Source of the DNA: Rhodanobacter sp.
GTDB taxonomy: Bacteria > Pseudomonadota > Gammaproteobacteria > Xanthomonadales > Rhodanobacteraceae
Length of the DNA: 64,000 nt
Assembly: GCA_004298015.1 (NCBI GenBank)
Contig: SCSE01000043.1
Coordinates: forward strand, 1 to 64,000
Reading direction: 5' to 3'
The translations under genes were made by a program, and so were the position numbers. How positions within the stretch are numbered: position 1 is the stretch's first letter; every line of letters starts with the position of its first letter. Below, one piece after another: positions 55,049 to 64,000 of this stretch. The notes below the pieces were generated by a model. The model did no database searches and had not been told where the DNA came from. It was given only the letters and a program-made list of their open reading frames with translations.

Positions 55049-55986
55049 TCAACGGTGGAGGATGCCGATCGTTCGAAGCCATACCTCGGCCAGGCGGGGC
55101 CAGCCGGTGATCGGGTTCGCTGTCGCCCGCAAGCCGAAGGCATGCCCCCCGCGGGCATACAGATGCATCTCTGCCGGCACCCGCGCCTTGGCCAGCGCCG
55201 TGTAATAGACCAGCGACTGGTTCACGCCGTCGACGTAGTCGTCTTCCGCCTGCACCAGAAAAGTGGGTGGCGTCTTGCTGGACACCGGCACATTGGGATT
55301 CAACTTGCCGTCACCCTTGGTGAGATGCCCCGGATAAATCGGCATCGCGAAATCCGGGCGCGCACTCTCCTTGTCAGCCGCATCCACCGGCGCATACAGG
55401 TGCCGATCGAAGTTCGTGCTGATCTCCGCCACCAGGAAGCCGCCTGCCGAAAAACCCAGCACGCCGACCTTATGCGGATCGACATCCCACTGCGCCGCAT
55501 GAAAGCGCACCAGCCGCATCGTTCGCTGCACGTCCTGCAACGACGACACCGACAGCGCAAAGTTGTGCGGACGGCAGTTGCAATGCCAGTCGTAGGGCTT
55601 GCTTGGCACGCGATACTTCAACAACACACAGGTGATGCCATGGGACGTCAGCCAGTCGCAGGCCTCGGTGCCTTCCAGATCGATGGCCAGTATCTCGAAC
55701 CCGCCACCCGGAATCACCACCACGGCGGCCCCGTATTTTTTCCCTTGGGCGCATACACCGTCATCGTCGGCCGGGTCACATTGCTCACCGCCGTCACCGG
55801 CTTGCCAGCCAACAACTTGTCACTCACCGTCACCGTTTCCGCACCGGGAACCGCCTGCAAATCGGGCGCCGCCCCCGGCCATATCGGCACCTGCGTATGC
55901 CCGGCAGAGGGCTGCCAGACCATCGTCTTCGCCTGCACCCCTGCGCTTGCCAGCAGCATCCCCAAAACAACTACCCAAAACTTCAT
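55049..55986 (-). pseudogene. Alpha/beta hydrolase (acetyl esterase / BD-FAE type), frameshifted
   Basis: The gene begins at ATG 55986 with a signal peptide (MKFWVVVLGMLLASAGVQA). It reads well to VYAPKGKNTG, where the frame fails within a run of four G at 55729-55732 (minus strand). Restoring one G gives TGAAVVVIPGGGFEIL and joins the second frame, which continues with the nucleophile motif GFSAGGFL, the Asp in AEDDYVDG and the His in GGHAFGL to the stop at 55049. The intact protein would be about 310 residues, an exported esterase like those acting on acetylated xylan. A single-base deletion is the only fault, so a sequencing error is possible. Confidence 0.8.
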
Positions 55987-56622
55987 GACACTCCCCCGAT
56001 CCGGCACCCGGCCAGCATTCCACGTTCAAGACCACACATCGACTGAACCACCTCCCGCCGATCCTGCGCACCGCATCGGTCCTGCGACGGCCATTGACAT
56101 GGCTTTTTTCTGAAATCGCGCCAAACACCTTGTCCCCTGCTCACGGCCAACCCATACCGGATCGTGCGGGCAACTTGGCAGGACAACATGGACGATCCAG
56201 CCAGACCGACTCTTCGAGCAAGCATCAGACCGGAGATCGCGGCCCGGCTCACTCACTTCCCGTCAATCACGCAATGTCGAGAGGACAAGGTTCGGCAGCT
56301 TCATGCCGATACCTGTTCTTGCGGCCAGGACACTGGACGTGCAAGCTGCGAAGGGCCGAGGCCGACCCAAAAGTGACGGTCATGACCGGCAGCTTTCGGG
56401 CAGTTCAATTTGTGCTCGGAAGCGACTGTCGACCCACGTACATGAGCGCTGGGTCAAATTGGGGCGGGCATCGATTGTGGCGAGTTGATGATCGGCGTGA
56501 GTCGATTTGCTGATGTTGTGCGCGGTATGGCCCAAAGCGGCGTGATGTCCATGTACCCTCGCGGCGTGGAGGGGTGCGGCTGACGGCACCGTTGGGTTCA
56601 CCGGATTGGGGGAACACGGAAG
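55987..56622. other. Divergent intergenic region esterase / macroglobulin
   Basis: About 640 bases without a supported gene. The part 56370-56470 (CCGGCAGCTTTCGGGCAGTT and following) resembles an intergenic repeat seen in other proteobacteria, but no second copy occurs in this window. The promoter of the macroglobulin operon must lie near its right end; none was resolved. Confidence 0.35.
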
Positions 56623-59600
56623 ATGAGCATACTGCAGCGTTGCATAATCCTCGCCGTCGGCAGCGCGCTGGCGTTCGTCCAGACGGCTGCGGCCCGAGCC
56701 GCCGATGGCGACTTGCAGGTGCGTCGCATCTCGCCATCGGGCACCAACGTGCAGCCCGGGCAGGAGGCGGTGATCCAGTTCGATCGGGCGATGGTGCCGC
56801 TGGGCCACATGGGCCGCGACAGCACCACGCTGCCGGTGCGCATGCGCCCCGATCCGGGTTGCCAGTGGCGCTGGCTGGATACCAGCGAGCTGGCTTGCCG
56901 TCTGGCCGGGCAGCAACGTTTCAGCCCGGCCACGCGCTACACCATCACTGTCAGTACTGCGCTCAAGGCGATGGATGGAAGCCATCTGGCCGCACCGGTC
57001 ACACAGGACTTCACCACCTGGCGTCCGCAGGTCCTGTGGAGCGAATTCCGGCACTGGCTGTCGCCGGTGACGCCGCAGTATCTGCTGCGCTTCAACATGC
57101 GCGTGACCGCCGCCGAAGTGGCACGGCATATCGCTTTCGATGATGGCAACAGCCATGTCGTGGCGGCGAAGGTGACACCATTCACCAAGAAACGACAGGG
57201 TCCGTTGTGGCTGCCGGTGCCGGGTGCGCCGGGCGCCGTGGTCGAGGTGGATGCGCCCAACCCGGATACCCCGCTGGATGCCCACGCCGAGGCCGCGCAA
57301 GGTCGGCGGGTGTGGCTGGTCAAGCCATCGCAATCGCTGGCGCCGGCGCAGCACTACACCTTGCTCGCGCAGCCGGGCATGCGCTCGCCGCTGGGCTCGT
57401 TGCCGAGCGACCAGACCGATCTCGGTGGCGATACCCGCATCACCACCTACGGTGCCTTCGCCTTCGACGGCATCGGTTGTCGCGACAGCGGCGACCATGC
57501 ACAGACGCAGGCGCCCGGCGATGCCGTCGGTTCGCGTTGTCGCCCCAACAGCATCAACCTGCTGTTCAGTTCGCCGGTGCCGCGCGCGACGCTGGCGGCG
57601 ATTCGGTGGCAACCCCTGCCGAGGCCGCGCGACCGGCTGGTGGCGATCTGGCGCGACTACCCGCAATGGTTCCTGCGCGAGCCGCGAAGCCCGACCGATG
57701 CCGAGAGCCCTGACAGTTTCCCACTGACCTTCAAGCTCGATCCGATGCGGGACTACGCCGTGACCGTGCCGGCCGGGGTGAAGGATCGCTTCGGCCGCAC
57801 GCTGGCCAAGCCGGTGACGCTCACATTCCAGACCGGCCATCGGGTGCCGTTTATCAATCTGCCACCCAGCGAAGCCGTGCTGGAGGCCGGCCAGGCCACC
57901 ATCGCGCCACTGAGTTTCACCAACCTCGACAGTCTCGAGTTCAGTTACCGCCGCCTATTCGCCGGTGATCTGGCTGCCGGCAAGTCACCCGCGCCGGAAC
58001 AGGATGCCGATCTGCTCAAGCGGCCCGATCTGGCGGTAGCGCCGGATCGGCTGGTGCGTGGCCGGCTCGGTGTGCGGAAACTGCTGGATGGCCGTTCCGG
58101 CGTGCTCTGGGGCACGCTGGACTGGTCGCCGAACCATCCCTGGCAGCCCTATAGCTTCATGGGTGAAGTGACGCCGTACCAGGTGCTGGCCAAGGTGGGT
58201 CATTTTGACACCCTGGTCTGGGTCAGTAGCCTGAGCACGGGTGCGCCGGTGGCCGGCATGCGCGTGGGCATGTACGTCGGGCAGGACAATGAACTGGACC
58301 CGCTCACCCTCGTTGCGGGCAAGCCGGTGTCTACCGACGCCAATGGCGTGGCCGTGTTGCCGGGCGCGGCGACGTTGCCCACCTCCTGGTTCGAGTCGTG
58401 GAAGACGCACAAGCACTTCTACATCGGCGCCACCCGCAACGACACGCTGGCGCTGCTGCCGCTGGACTGGTCGTTCACGCGCTCGGTGGGCGATGCAAGC
58501 CACTACGCCTTCAGTGCCAGCAACGCGCCGGCGCATGGCCACATGCGTGTCTGGGCGGTGACTGAGCAAGGTATCTACAAACCCGACAGCGACGTGCGTT
58601 TCATCGCGTTCGTACGCGACGAAGGTCGGGCCACCCTGGTTGCGCCGCCGGCGCTGGATTACACGCTCAAGGTCATCGATCCGACTGGCAACGTAGTGCT
58701 GGAGAAGAAGCACGCCAAGCTTTCGGCATTTGGCGGTTTGGACGGCCAATTGCACATACCGGCCACAGCCACCACCGGAAGCTACAGCATCTCGCTGAGC
58801 TGGCCGACCGCCACCGGCACGATCAGTCAGCAGGCCGGGCAGTTCATGGTCACCGACTTCGTGCCCGCCACGTTCCAGGTGCGCACGCTTTTGCAAGGTA
58901 CGCGTTTCGGGCCCGGCCAAAAGGTCGGTGTGCGCGCCACCGCCGCCCTGCATGCTGGCGGCCCATATACCGATGCCAAGGTGCGCTTCACCACGCAGCT
59001 GATCCCGCGCGTCTTCGCGCCGGATACGCCGGTGGCCGCAGGTTTCCACTTCAGCGACGACGAGGCGACCTACGTCGGCCCGACGACAGTGGCGCAGACC
59101 GAAGGCATGCTCGGCCGCGACGGCGCGGCTACCACGCAGGTCGTGTTGCCGAAGGATGGCCCCGTGATCTACGGCGATGTCGCAGTGGAAGCCGCGGTGG
59201 AATCAGCCCGCGCCACCTGGGTGGCAAACAGTGCGCATGCCGTCTACGCCGCGCGCGACCGCTTCGTCGGCGTACGCACCAGCGATTGGATGCAAACGGC
59301 CGGCAAGTCGTTCGACGTGGAATACCTGGTGGTCGATGCGTCGGGCCAGCCACAGGCCGGCAGCCCGGTGCAGATCGAGCTGCAACGCCAGGTGATCAGC
59401 AGCGTGCGGGTGAAGAACGGCGCTGGCGATTTCACCCCCGACGAGAAAGTCGACTGGAAGACCGAGGCCGAGTGCAAGGCCAGCTCCACGGCGGTTCCGG
59501 CGAAGTGTGCGTTGACGCCGAAGAAGGCCGGCAGCTATCGCGTCGTCGCCAGCGTCACCGACACCCGCGGCCGCGTGCAGCGCAGCAGCTTGTCGACTTG

Positions 59601-62451
59601 GGTGACCGGTACCGGCGGCGTGGTCTGGCCGCAGGGCAAAGGCGTCACCCTGGTGCCGGACAAGTCCAGCTACCACGTCGGCGAGACCGCCCATGTGCTG
59701 GTGCAGAACCCGTATCCGGGCGCACATGCACTGATCACCGTGGAACGCTACGGCGTGTTGTGGAAGAAGCTGGTGATGCTGAAGGGTGGCGCGCCGGTGA
59801 TCGACGTACCGATCAGTGCGGACTGCTTCCCCGGCGCCTATCTGTCGGTGGCGATCTTCTCGCCGCGTGTCAGTCCGCCGGCTGATCCCGACCTGGGCCG
59901 ACCCGAGCTGGCGCTGGGTTACATCGCGTTGAAGGTGAGCGGCAAGGGCAGCGCGCTGAAGGTCGAGGTGAAACCCGCGGCGGCGCAGTACAAGCCGCGC
60001 CAGACCGTGCAGGTGGATGTGGACGTGCATGGCCAGGACGGCCACGTGCCCGGCACCACCCGGCTGGTGGCGGTGGTGGTCGATCAGTCGGTGGTCGATC
60101 TGTTGCAGCAGGGCGCGAAGTACTACGACCCGCTGGCGCGGTTCTATGCACCGCCGGACGGCCCCGACGTCACCAACTACAGCCTGGCCGAGCAGCTGTT
60201 GACGCAGTTGCAGCCGAAGGTGGGCAAGGGCGAAAACCCGGGCGGCGGTGGTGGCGAGAGCGCCGGTCCCAACGTGCGCAGCAACTTCAGCTACGCGACC
60301 TACTGGAACGACAAGCTCAGCACAGACGCGTCCGGCCACGCGCACTTCAGCTTCACCCTGCCGGACAACCTGACCCGCTGGCGCATCCTGGTGATTGCGA
60401 TGCGGCCCGGTGCGGAAATGGGCCTTGGCGACGGCAGCGTACAGGTCAATCTGCCGTTGCAGATGCAACCGGCGTTGCCCAACCAGATGCACGTGGGCGA
60501 TCAGTTTGGTGCCGCGTTCAATGTCACCAATCGCACCGATGGAACCTTGCGCGTGCAGACCCGCATCAAGGCCAGCGGACCGATCAAGGGCGGCAAGGCC
60601 GAGGCGACGGATTCGTTGAAGCTGGGCGCCTTCGGTCATGGCTTGCGCTGGCTGCAGCTCGTGGCGACCGCACCGGGCAGCATCACGCTCACCGCGAGCG
60701 CGCAGGCCGGCCCATTGGGCGATGCAGTGCGCACGCAGATCCCGGTGACGATTGCCGGCACCGAGGTGGTGGCCGCCGAATACGGCAGCACGCTCGGCGC
60801 CAGCGCGCAGGTGCCGGTGAAGGTGCCGGCGCAAGCATTGCCGGGTACGTCGAAGGTGGAAGTGAAACTTGCGCCCACGCTGGTCGGCGGCCTCGATGGC
60901 GCCTTCGCGGTGCTGCGCGACGACTTGCTGGAAACCTGGGAAATCCGTCTCAGCCGCGGTGTGCTGGCGTCCGACTACCTGCGCCTGAAACCAGTGTTGG
61001 GCGATACCGTGAAATGGCCGAACGCGGCGAAGGAAATCGACACCACGCTGGCGGCTTCCGCCGATTTCCAGGCGCCGAACGGTGGCATGGCGTTCTGGAT
61101 TCCCCGCGACAATTTCGTCAGTCCCTACCTCAGCGTCTACACCGCGCTGGCCTTCGACTGGTTCGAGGAAGCCGGCCATCCGGCGCCGGCCTCGGTGCGC
61201 GAGCATCTGCAGAATTACCTGCAACAAAAGATCCTCGACAAGGGCGCCAATCCGGATGATATTGCCGCGCCAGTGTTGCGCGCCGGTGCGCTGGCGGCCT
61301 TGGCGCCCAGCGGCAAACTGCCCGCGGGCGCGGTGGCCGGCATGCTGCCCGAACTGCCAAAGCTGCGCCTGTTCGGCCAGGCCTTGTTGCTGGATGCCGC
61401 GCTGGGCACTCACGACCACGCCAGTGCGCAGGTCATCGTGAAATCGCTGTTGTCGCACGCCGAGGAATCGGCTGGAGAGATTTCGTTCAACGAGGACGAA
61501 CCGGGCATCTACCTCGACCTGCTGGGCACGCCGTTGCGTTCCAATTGCGCCGTGCTCGACGCGTTGTCGCGCTACAAGACCGAGATCGGCGATCAGGGCC
61601 TGCTCGGCACCACGCCACAGAAACTGATGCGCTGGGTGGCATCGCGGCGGCGCAATGCCGGCGGCTGGCCGAACAGCCAGGAGAACGTGTTTTGCACCAG
61701 CGCCATCGTGCACTACGCCGACGCCTACGAGCCACCGGTGCACGACTTGTCGGCGCAGGTCCGGTGGCCCGGGCAGGCTCCGGCCACGGCGAAGTTCGCC
61801 GCGCGCAGCACGCCGGGCACCTCGATCTCGGCACCCGCGGCGGCGCCGGGTCAGAGCTTCCATGTCGATGTGGCGCATGGGGGTCAAGGCCGCCTGTACT
61901 ACAACGTGCTGGTGCGCTACGCGATGGCGCCCGATGCGCTGCGGCCGGCGGATGCCGGCTTCACCCTCAAACGCAGTTACGCCGTGCAGCATGGTCGCGA
62001 CTGGGTGCCGGTGGGGCCGGCCAGCGTGCTCAAGCGCGGCGACATCGTGCGCGTGGCGCTGGACGTGGATGCTCCCACCGAACGCCACCACGTGGTGGTG
62101 ACCGATCCGTTGCCCGGCGCCTTCGAGGCGGTCAACCGGCAACTGGCTACCGCCGCGCAGACTACGCCGTCGGCGCAGCCTGGCCTGTCGGTGCTAATGT
62201 TCGACAGCGGTCCGTGGCCGAACATGACTATCGTCGACGGCGGCTTCTACCACCGCGAAACTGCCTTCGATGCCGTGCGCTTCTACGCTGACGACCTGCC
62301 GGCCGGGCACTACCGCCTGGTGTATTCGGCGCAAGTGATCGCGCCGGGTCGGTTCATCGCACCGGCACCGCAGGTGATGGAGATCTACCAGCCCGATGTG
62401 TTCGGTCGCGGTGCGCCACAGCACCTGCGCGTGATCTTGCCGAAGGATTGA
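56623..62451 (+). CDS. Bacterial alpha-2-macroglobulin family protein lacking the thioester motif
   Basis: A 1942-residue periplasmic protein with a signal peptide (ending AAARA, no lipobox Cys). It has macroglobulin-like domains through the first 1200 residues, including the MG2-type segment GHMRVWAVTEQGIYKPDSDV and the bait-region neighbourhood. The alpha-2-macroglobulin core follows (VRSNFSYATYWNDKL and LPDNLTRWRILVIAMRPGAE). Where thioester-bearing relatives have CxEQ, this protein has ETWEIRLSRG, with Thr1438 for Cys and Ile1441 for Gln. It therefore cannot form the covalent protease trap. A helical toroid region and a C-terminal receptor-like domain are present. It is followed after four bases by pbpC, the classical partner, and probably protects the envelope when peptidoglycan is breached. 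Confidence 0.9.
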   Translation: MSILQRCIILAVGSALAFVQTAAARAADGDLQVRRISPSGTNVQPGQEAVIQFDRAMVPLGHMGRDSTTLPVRMRPDPGCQWRWLDTSELACRLAGQQRFSPATRYTITVSTALKAMDGSHLAAPVTQDFTTWRPQVLWSEFRHWLSPVTPQYLLRFNMRVTAAEVARHIAFDDGNSHVVAAKVTPFTKKRQGPLWLPVPGAPGAVVEVDAPNPDTPLDAHAEAAQGRRVWLVKPSQSLAPAQHYTLLAQPGMRSPLGSLPSDQTDLGGDTRITTYGAFAFDGIGCRDSGDHAQTQAPGDAVGSRCRPNSINLLFSSPVPRATLAAIRWQPLPRPRDRLVAIWRDYPQWFLREPRSPTDAESPDSFPLTFKLDPMRDYAVTVPAGVKDRFGRTLAKPVTLTFQTGHRVPFINLPPSEAVLEAGQATIAPLSFTNLDSLEFSYRRLFAGDLAAGKSPAPEQDADLLKRPDLAVAPDRLVRGRLGVRKLLDGRSGVLWGTLDWSPNHPWQPYSFMGEVTPYQVLAKVGHFDTLVWVSSLSTGAPVAGMRVGMYVGQDNELDPLTLVAGKPVSTDANGVAVLPGAATLPTSWFESWKTHKHFYIGATRNDTLALLPLDWSFTRSVGDASHYAFSASNAPAHGHMRVWAVTEQGIYKPDSDVRFIAFVRDEGRATLVAPPALDYTLKVIDPTGNVVLEKKHAKLSAFGGLDGQLHIPATATTGSYSISLSWPTATGTISQQAGQFMVTDFVPATFQVRTLLQGTRFGPGQKVGVRATAALHAGGPYTDAKVRFTTQLIPRVFAPDTPVAAGFHFSDDEATYVGPTTVAQTEGMLGRDGAATTQVVLPKDGPVIYGDVAVEAAVESARATWVANSAHAVYAARDRFVGVRTSDWMQTAGKSFDVEYLVVDASGQPQAGSPVQIELQRQVISSVRVKNGAGDFTPDEKVDWKTEAECKASSTAVPAKCALTPKKAGSYRVVASVTDTRGRVQRSSLSTWVTGTGGVVWPQGKGVTLVPDKSSYHVGETAHVLVQNPYPGAHALITVERYGVLWKKLVMLKGGAPVIDVPISADCFPGAYLSVAIFSPRVSPPADPDLGRPELALGYIALKVSGKGSALKVEVKPAAAQYKPRQTVQVDVDVHGQDGHVPGTTRLVAVVVDQSVVDLLQQGAKYYDPLARFYAPPDGPDVTNYSLAEQLLTQLQPKVGKGENPGGGGGESAGPNVRSNFSYATYWNDKLSTDASGHAHFSFTLPDNLTRWRILVIAMRPGAEMGLGDGSVQVNLPLQMQPALPNQMHVGDQFGAAFNVTNRTDGTLRVQTRIKASGPIKGGKAEATDSLKLGAFGHGLRWLQLVATAPGSITLTASAQAGPLGDAVRTQIPVTIAGTEVVAAEYGSTLGASAQVPVKVPAQALPGTSKVEVKLAPTLVGGLDGAFAVLRDDLLETWEIRLSRGVLASDYLRLKPVLGDTVKWPNAAKEIDTTLAASADFQAPNGGMAFWIPRDNFVSPYLSVYTALAFDWFEEAGHPAPASVREHLQNYLQQKILDKGANPDDIAAPVLRAGALAALAPSGKLPAGAVAGMLPELPKLRLFGQALLLDAALGTHDHASAQVIVKSLLSHAEESAGEISFNEDEPGIYLDLLGTPLRSNCAVLDALSRYKTEIGDQGLLGTTPQKLMRWVASRRRNAGGWPNSQENVFCTSAIVHYADAYEPPVHDLSAQVRWPGQAPATAKFAARSTPGTSISAPAAAPGQSFHVDVAHGGQGRLYYNVLVRYAMAPDALRPADAGFTLKRSYAVQHGRDWVPVGPASVLKRGDIVRVALDVDAPTERHHVVVTDPLPGAFEAVNRQLATAAQTTPSAQPGLSVLMFDSGPWPNMTIVDGGFYHRETAFDAVRFYADDLPAGHYRLVYSAQVIAPGRFIAPAPQVMEIYQPDVFGRGAPQHLRVILPKD

Positions 62452-62455
62452 GGCG

Positions 62456-64000
62456 ATGCGGCGGTGGCTGACAGGACTGGCCGCACTCGTGGTCGCCGCC
62501 GTCGCCCTGGCGGTAGCGACCTGGCATGCGCTGCCGCCACTACCGGCGGCGTTGGTCTCTGCGGCGCCGTTATCCGCGCCGCTGCATTTCGTAGCCGCCG
62601 ATGGCACGCCGCTCAATCGCAGCTATCGCGGCCGCTTCAATCGCGTGGGCGTGCTGCCGGCGTGGCGCATTCCGTCACTGCTGCGTACCGCCTTCGTAGC
62701 CTCCGAAGACCAGCGTTACTGGCAGCACGGCGGCGTCGACTGGCGCGCGCGTTTCGCGGCGTTGTGGGGCAACCTGCGCGCGGGGCAGGTGGAGCGTGGC
62801 GCCAGCACCATCGGCGAACAGGTGGCGCGCATCCTGTATCCGCGTCCGCATACCTACTGGAGCCACTGGATCGCCGGCATCGAAGCCGGTCGGCTGTTGC
62901 ACTTTTTCGGTCACGCGCAGGTGCTGGACTTCTACCTCAATCAGGTGCCGTACGGCGCGCGCCGGCGCGGCGTGGCACCGGCAGCGCACTACTACTTCGG
63001 GCGTGATCCGGATGCGCTCGATCCGGCCGAGCAACTGTCGTTGGCGGTGCTGGTGCGTTCGCCCGGTCACTACGATCCGCGCCGGCATCCGCAGATTCTG
63101 CGCCACGCCGTGAATCAACTGGCCGAGCGCATGCGCGCAAGCGGAGCGATCGATGCGACGCAGACCGAGGCGATCCGTCGTGCCCCGATCCAGCCCGGTC
63201 AGCAGGCGCTGGCGGTCGAGGCCGGCCCGTTCGTATTGCATGCCGCTGCACGGGCCCGCGCGCTGGGCCTGACCGGGCCGGTATTGAAGACCACGCTCGA
63301 TTCCGACTTGCAACGTTTCGTCCAGCAGGTGCTGGATCAGCGCGTGCGCACCCTGGCTACGCGCGGCGTGCGCAATGCCGCGGCGCTGGTGGTCGATAAC
63401 GCCACGGGTGCGGTGCTGGCCTGGGTGGTGGCGCCGCAGGATGGCCCGTTTGCGATCGACGCGGTGCTGGCGCCACGCCAGCCGGGGTCCACGTTGAAGC
63501 CGTTCGTTTATGGCCTGGCGATGGCGCAACTGGGCTGGCAGCCGGACACGGTGATCGACGACGCGCCGCTGGCCGAGAACGTCCGCGAAGGCCTGCATCG
63601 TTATCGCAACTACAGCGGCCGCTACTACGGCAAGGTCAGCCTGCGTTATGCGCTGGCCAACTCGCTCAACATTCCCGCAGTGAAGACGGCGCAGGCGGTG
63701 GGCGTCCCGACGATCCTGGATTTGCTGCACCGGCTCGGTTTCAGCACCTTCGACCAGACCGCCGATTTCTACGGCCCCGCCATTGTGCTGGGCGATGGCG
63801 GTGTGCGCCTGTTCGATCTGGTGCAGGGCTACGCCAGTCTCGCCCGGCACGGCCGCTACCTGCCGTTGCACGTGCTGGCGGATGCGCCGCAGCCCGACCC
63901 GGTGCCGGTGCTGCCGGCACCGGTCACCTCGCTGCTGGCCAGCATCCTGTCCGACCCTGATGCACGCAGCGCCGAATTCGGTGCCGACAGCGTGCTCGAT
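62456..64000 (+). CDS. pbpC: Penicillin-binding protein 1C, partial (runs off the window)
   Basis: The first 515 codons are present; E. coli PBP1C has about 770. An N-terminal membrane anchor (residues 2-24) is followed by the family 51 glycosyltransferase with Glu84 in ASEDQRYWQHGGVD and RGASTIGEQVARIL. The transpeptidase domain comes next, with Ser345 and Lys348 of the SxxK motif (PGSTLKPFVYG) and the SxN motif in LANSLNIPAVK. It builds and cross-links peptidoglycan at the inner membrane. The ATG is four bases after the macroglobulin stop, so the two are one operon. The frame is still open at the last base. Confidence 0.93.
   Translation, partial: MRRWLTGLAALVVAAVALAVATWHALPPLPAALVSAAPLSAPLHFVAADGTPLNRSYRGRFNRVGVLPAWRIPSLLRTAFVASEDQRYWQHGGVDWRARFAALWGNLRAGQVERGASTIGEQVARILYPRPHTYWSHWIAGIEAGRLLHFFGHAQVLDFYLNQVPYGARRRGVAPAAHYYFGRDPDALDPAEQLSLAVLVRSPGHYDPRRHPQILRHAVNQLAERMRASGAIDATQTEAIRRAPIQPGQQALAVEAGPFVLHAAARARALGLTGPVLKTTLDSDLQRFVQQVLDQRVRTLATRGVRNAAALVVDNATGAVLAWVVAPQDGPFAIDAVLAPRQPGSTLKPFVYGLAMAQLGWQPDTVIDDAPLAENVREGLHRYRNYSGRYYGKVSLRYALANSLNIPAVKTAQAVGVPTILDLLHRLGFSTFDQTADFYGPAIVLGDGGVRLFDLVQGYASLARHGRYLPLHVLADAPQPDPVPVLPAPVTSLLASILSDPDARSAEFGADSVLD

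Noticed and set aside
56370-56470. Intergenic sequence resembling a common proteobacterial repeat (GGCAGCTTTCGGGC)
   Set aside because: The likeness is from memory, there is no second copy in the window, and no symmetry was found.
59203-62142. A 979-codon open frame on the minus strand inside the macroglobulin gene
   Set aside because: It is the antisense shadow of a GC-rich gene. The translation is rich in His, Arg, Gln and Gly without any domain pattern, while the plus frame is a clear macroglobulin.

Overview
The window is a 64 kb piece of a GC-rich chromosome that reads as a gammaproteobacterium of the Xanthomonadales, most like the Rhodanobacteraceae (Rhodanobacter/Dyella type). This is inferred from base composition, gene families, GTAG-type REP palindromes and FNR/ANR-type boxes. 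No rRNA gene, tRNA, CRISPR array, prophage or replication origin was recognised. Almost all of the window is ordinary coding sequence, and the right end cuts through pbpC.

Layout. 0.4-6.8 kb: a peptide-modification locus (circularly permuted ATP-grasp, alpha-E protein, transglutaminase) that ends in the proteasome-like peptidase Anbu, with a haem-containing PQQ dehydrogenase gene lying between. 6.9-19.1 kb: MscS channel, 2H phosphoesterase, GGDEF cyclase, PsiE, an internally duplicated membrane protein, a DksA-like zinc finger, a Gfo/Idh/MocA oxidoreductase, AsmA, YrhK, a CycA-type permease and a DUF3025 protein. 19.2-27.5 kb: rimO, then a tightly coupled plus-strand run of two dienelactone hydrolases, a HIT protein and a complete pyroglutamate salvage set (pxpB, pxpC, pxpA, DUF969, DUF979, pcp). 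28-35.5 kb: a 7TM GGDEF protein, a fused E1 2-oxoacid dehydrogenase, a nucleotidyltransferase-like protein, a GNAT, a glutaryl-CoA dehydrogenase-like enzyme and an EamA transporter.

35.6-44.1 kb is different. It is a worn stress/anaerobiosis region. It holds a 151-bp MITE with intact terminal repeats and target duplication, a universal stress protein and a GNAT each behind an FNR-type box, scraps of an hsp20 and of an N-type ATPase gamma subunit, two L,D-transpeptidases, an IS701-like element killed by two nonsense codons, the first 88 codons of narK (two amber codons, FNR-type box still upstream) and an intact formate/nitrite-family channel. It looks like the remains of a nitrate/low-oxygen module.

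44.1-64 kb returns to housekeeping and periplasmic genes: MFS exporter, S9 peptidase, patatin, a divergent zinc-ribbon SDR, a PQQ sugar dehydrogenase lipoprotein, quinone oxidoreductase, pirin, an MBL hydrolase, a frameshifted esterase, and an alpha-2-macroglobulin gene coupled to pbpC. The macroglobulin has lost its thioester motif.
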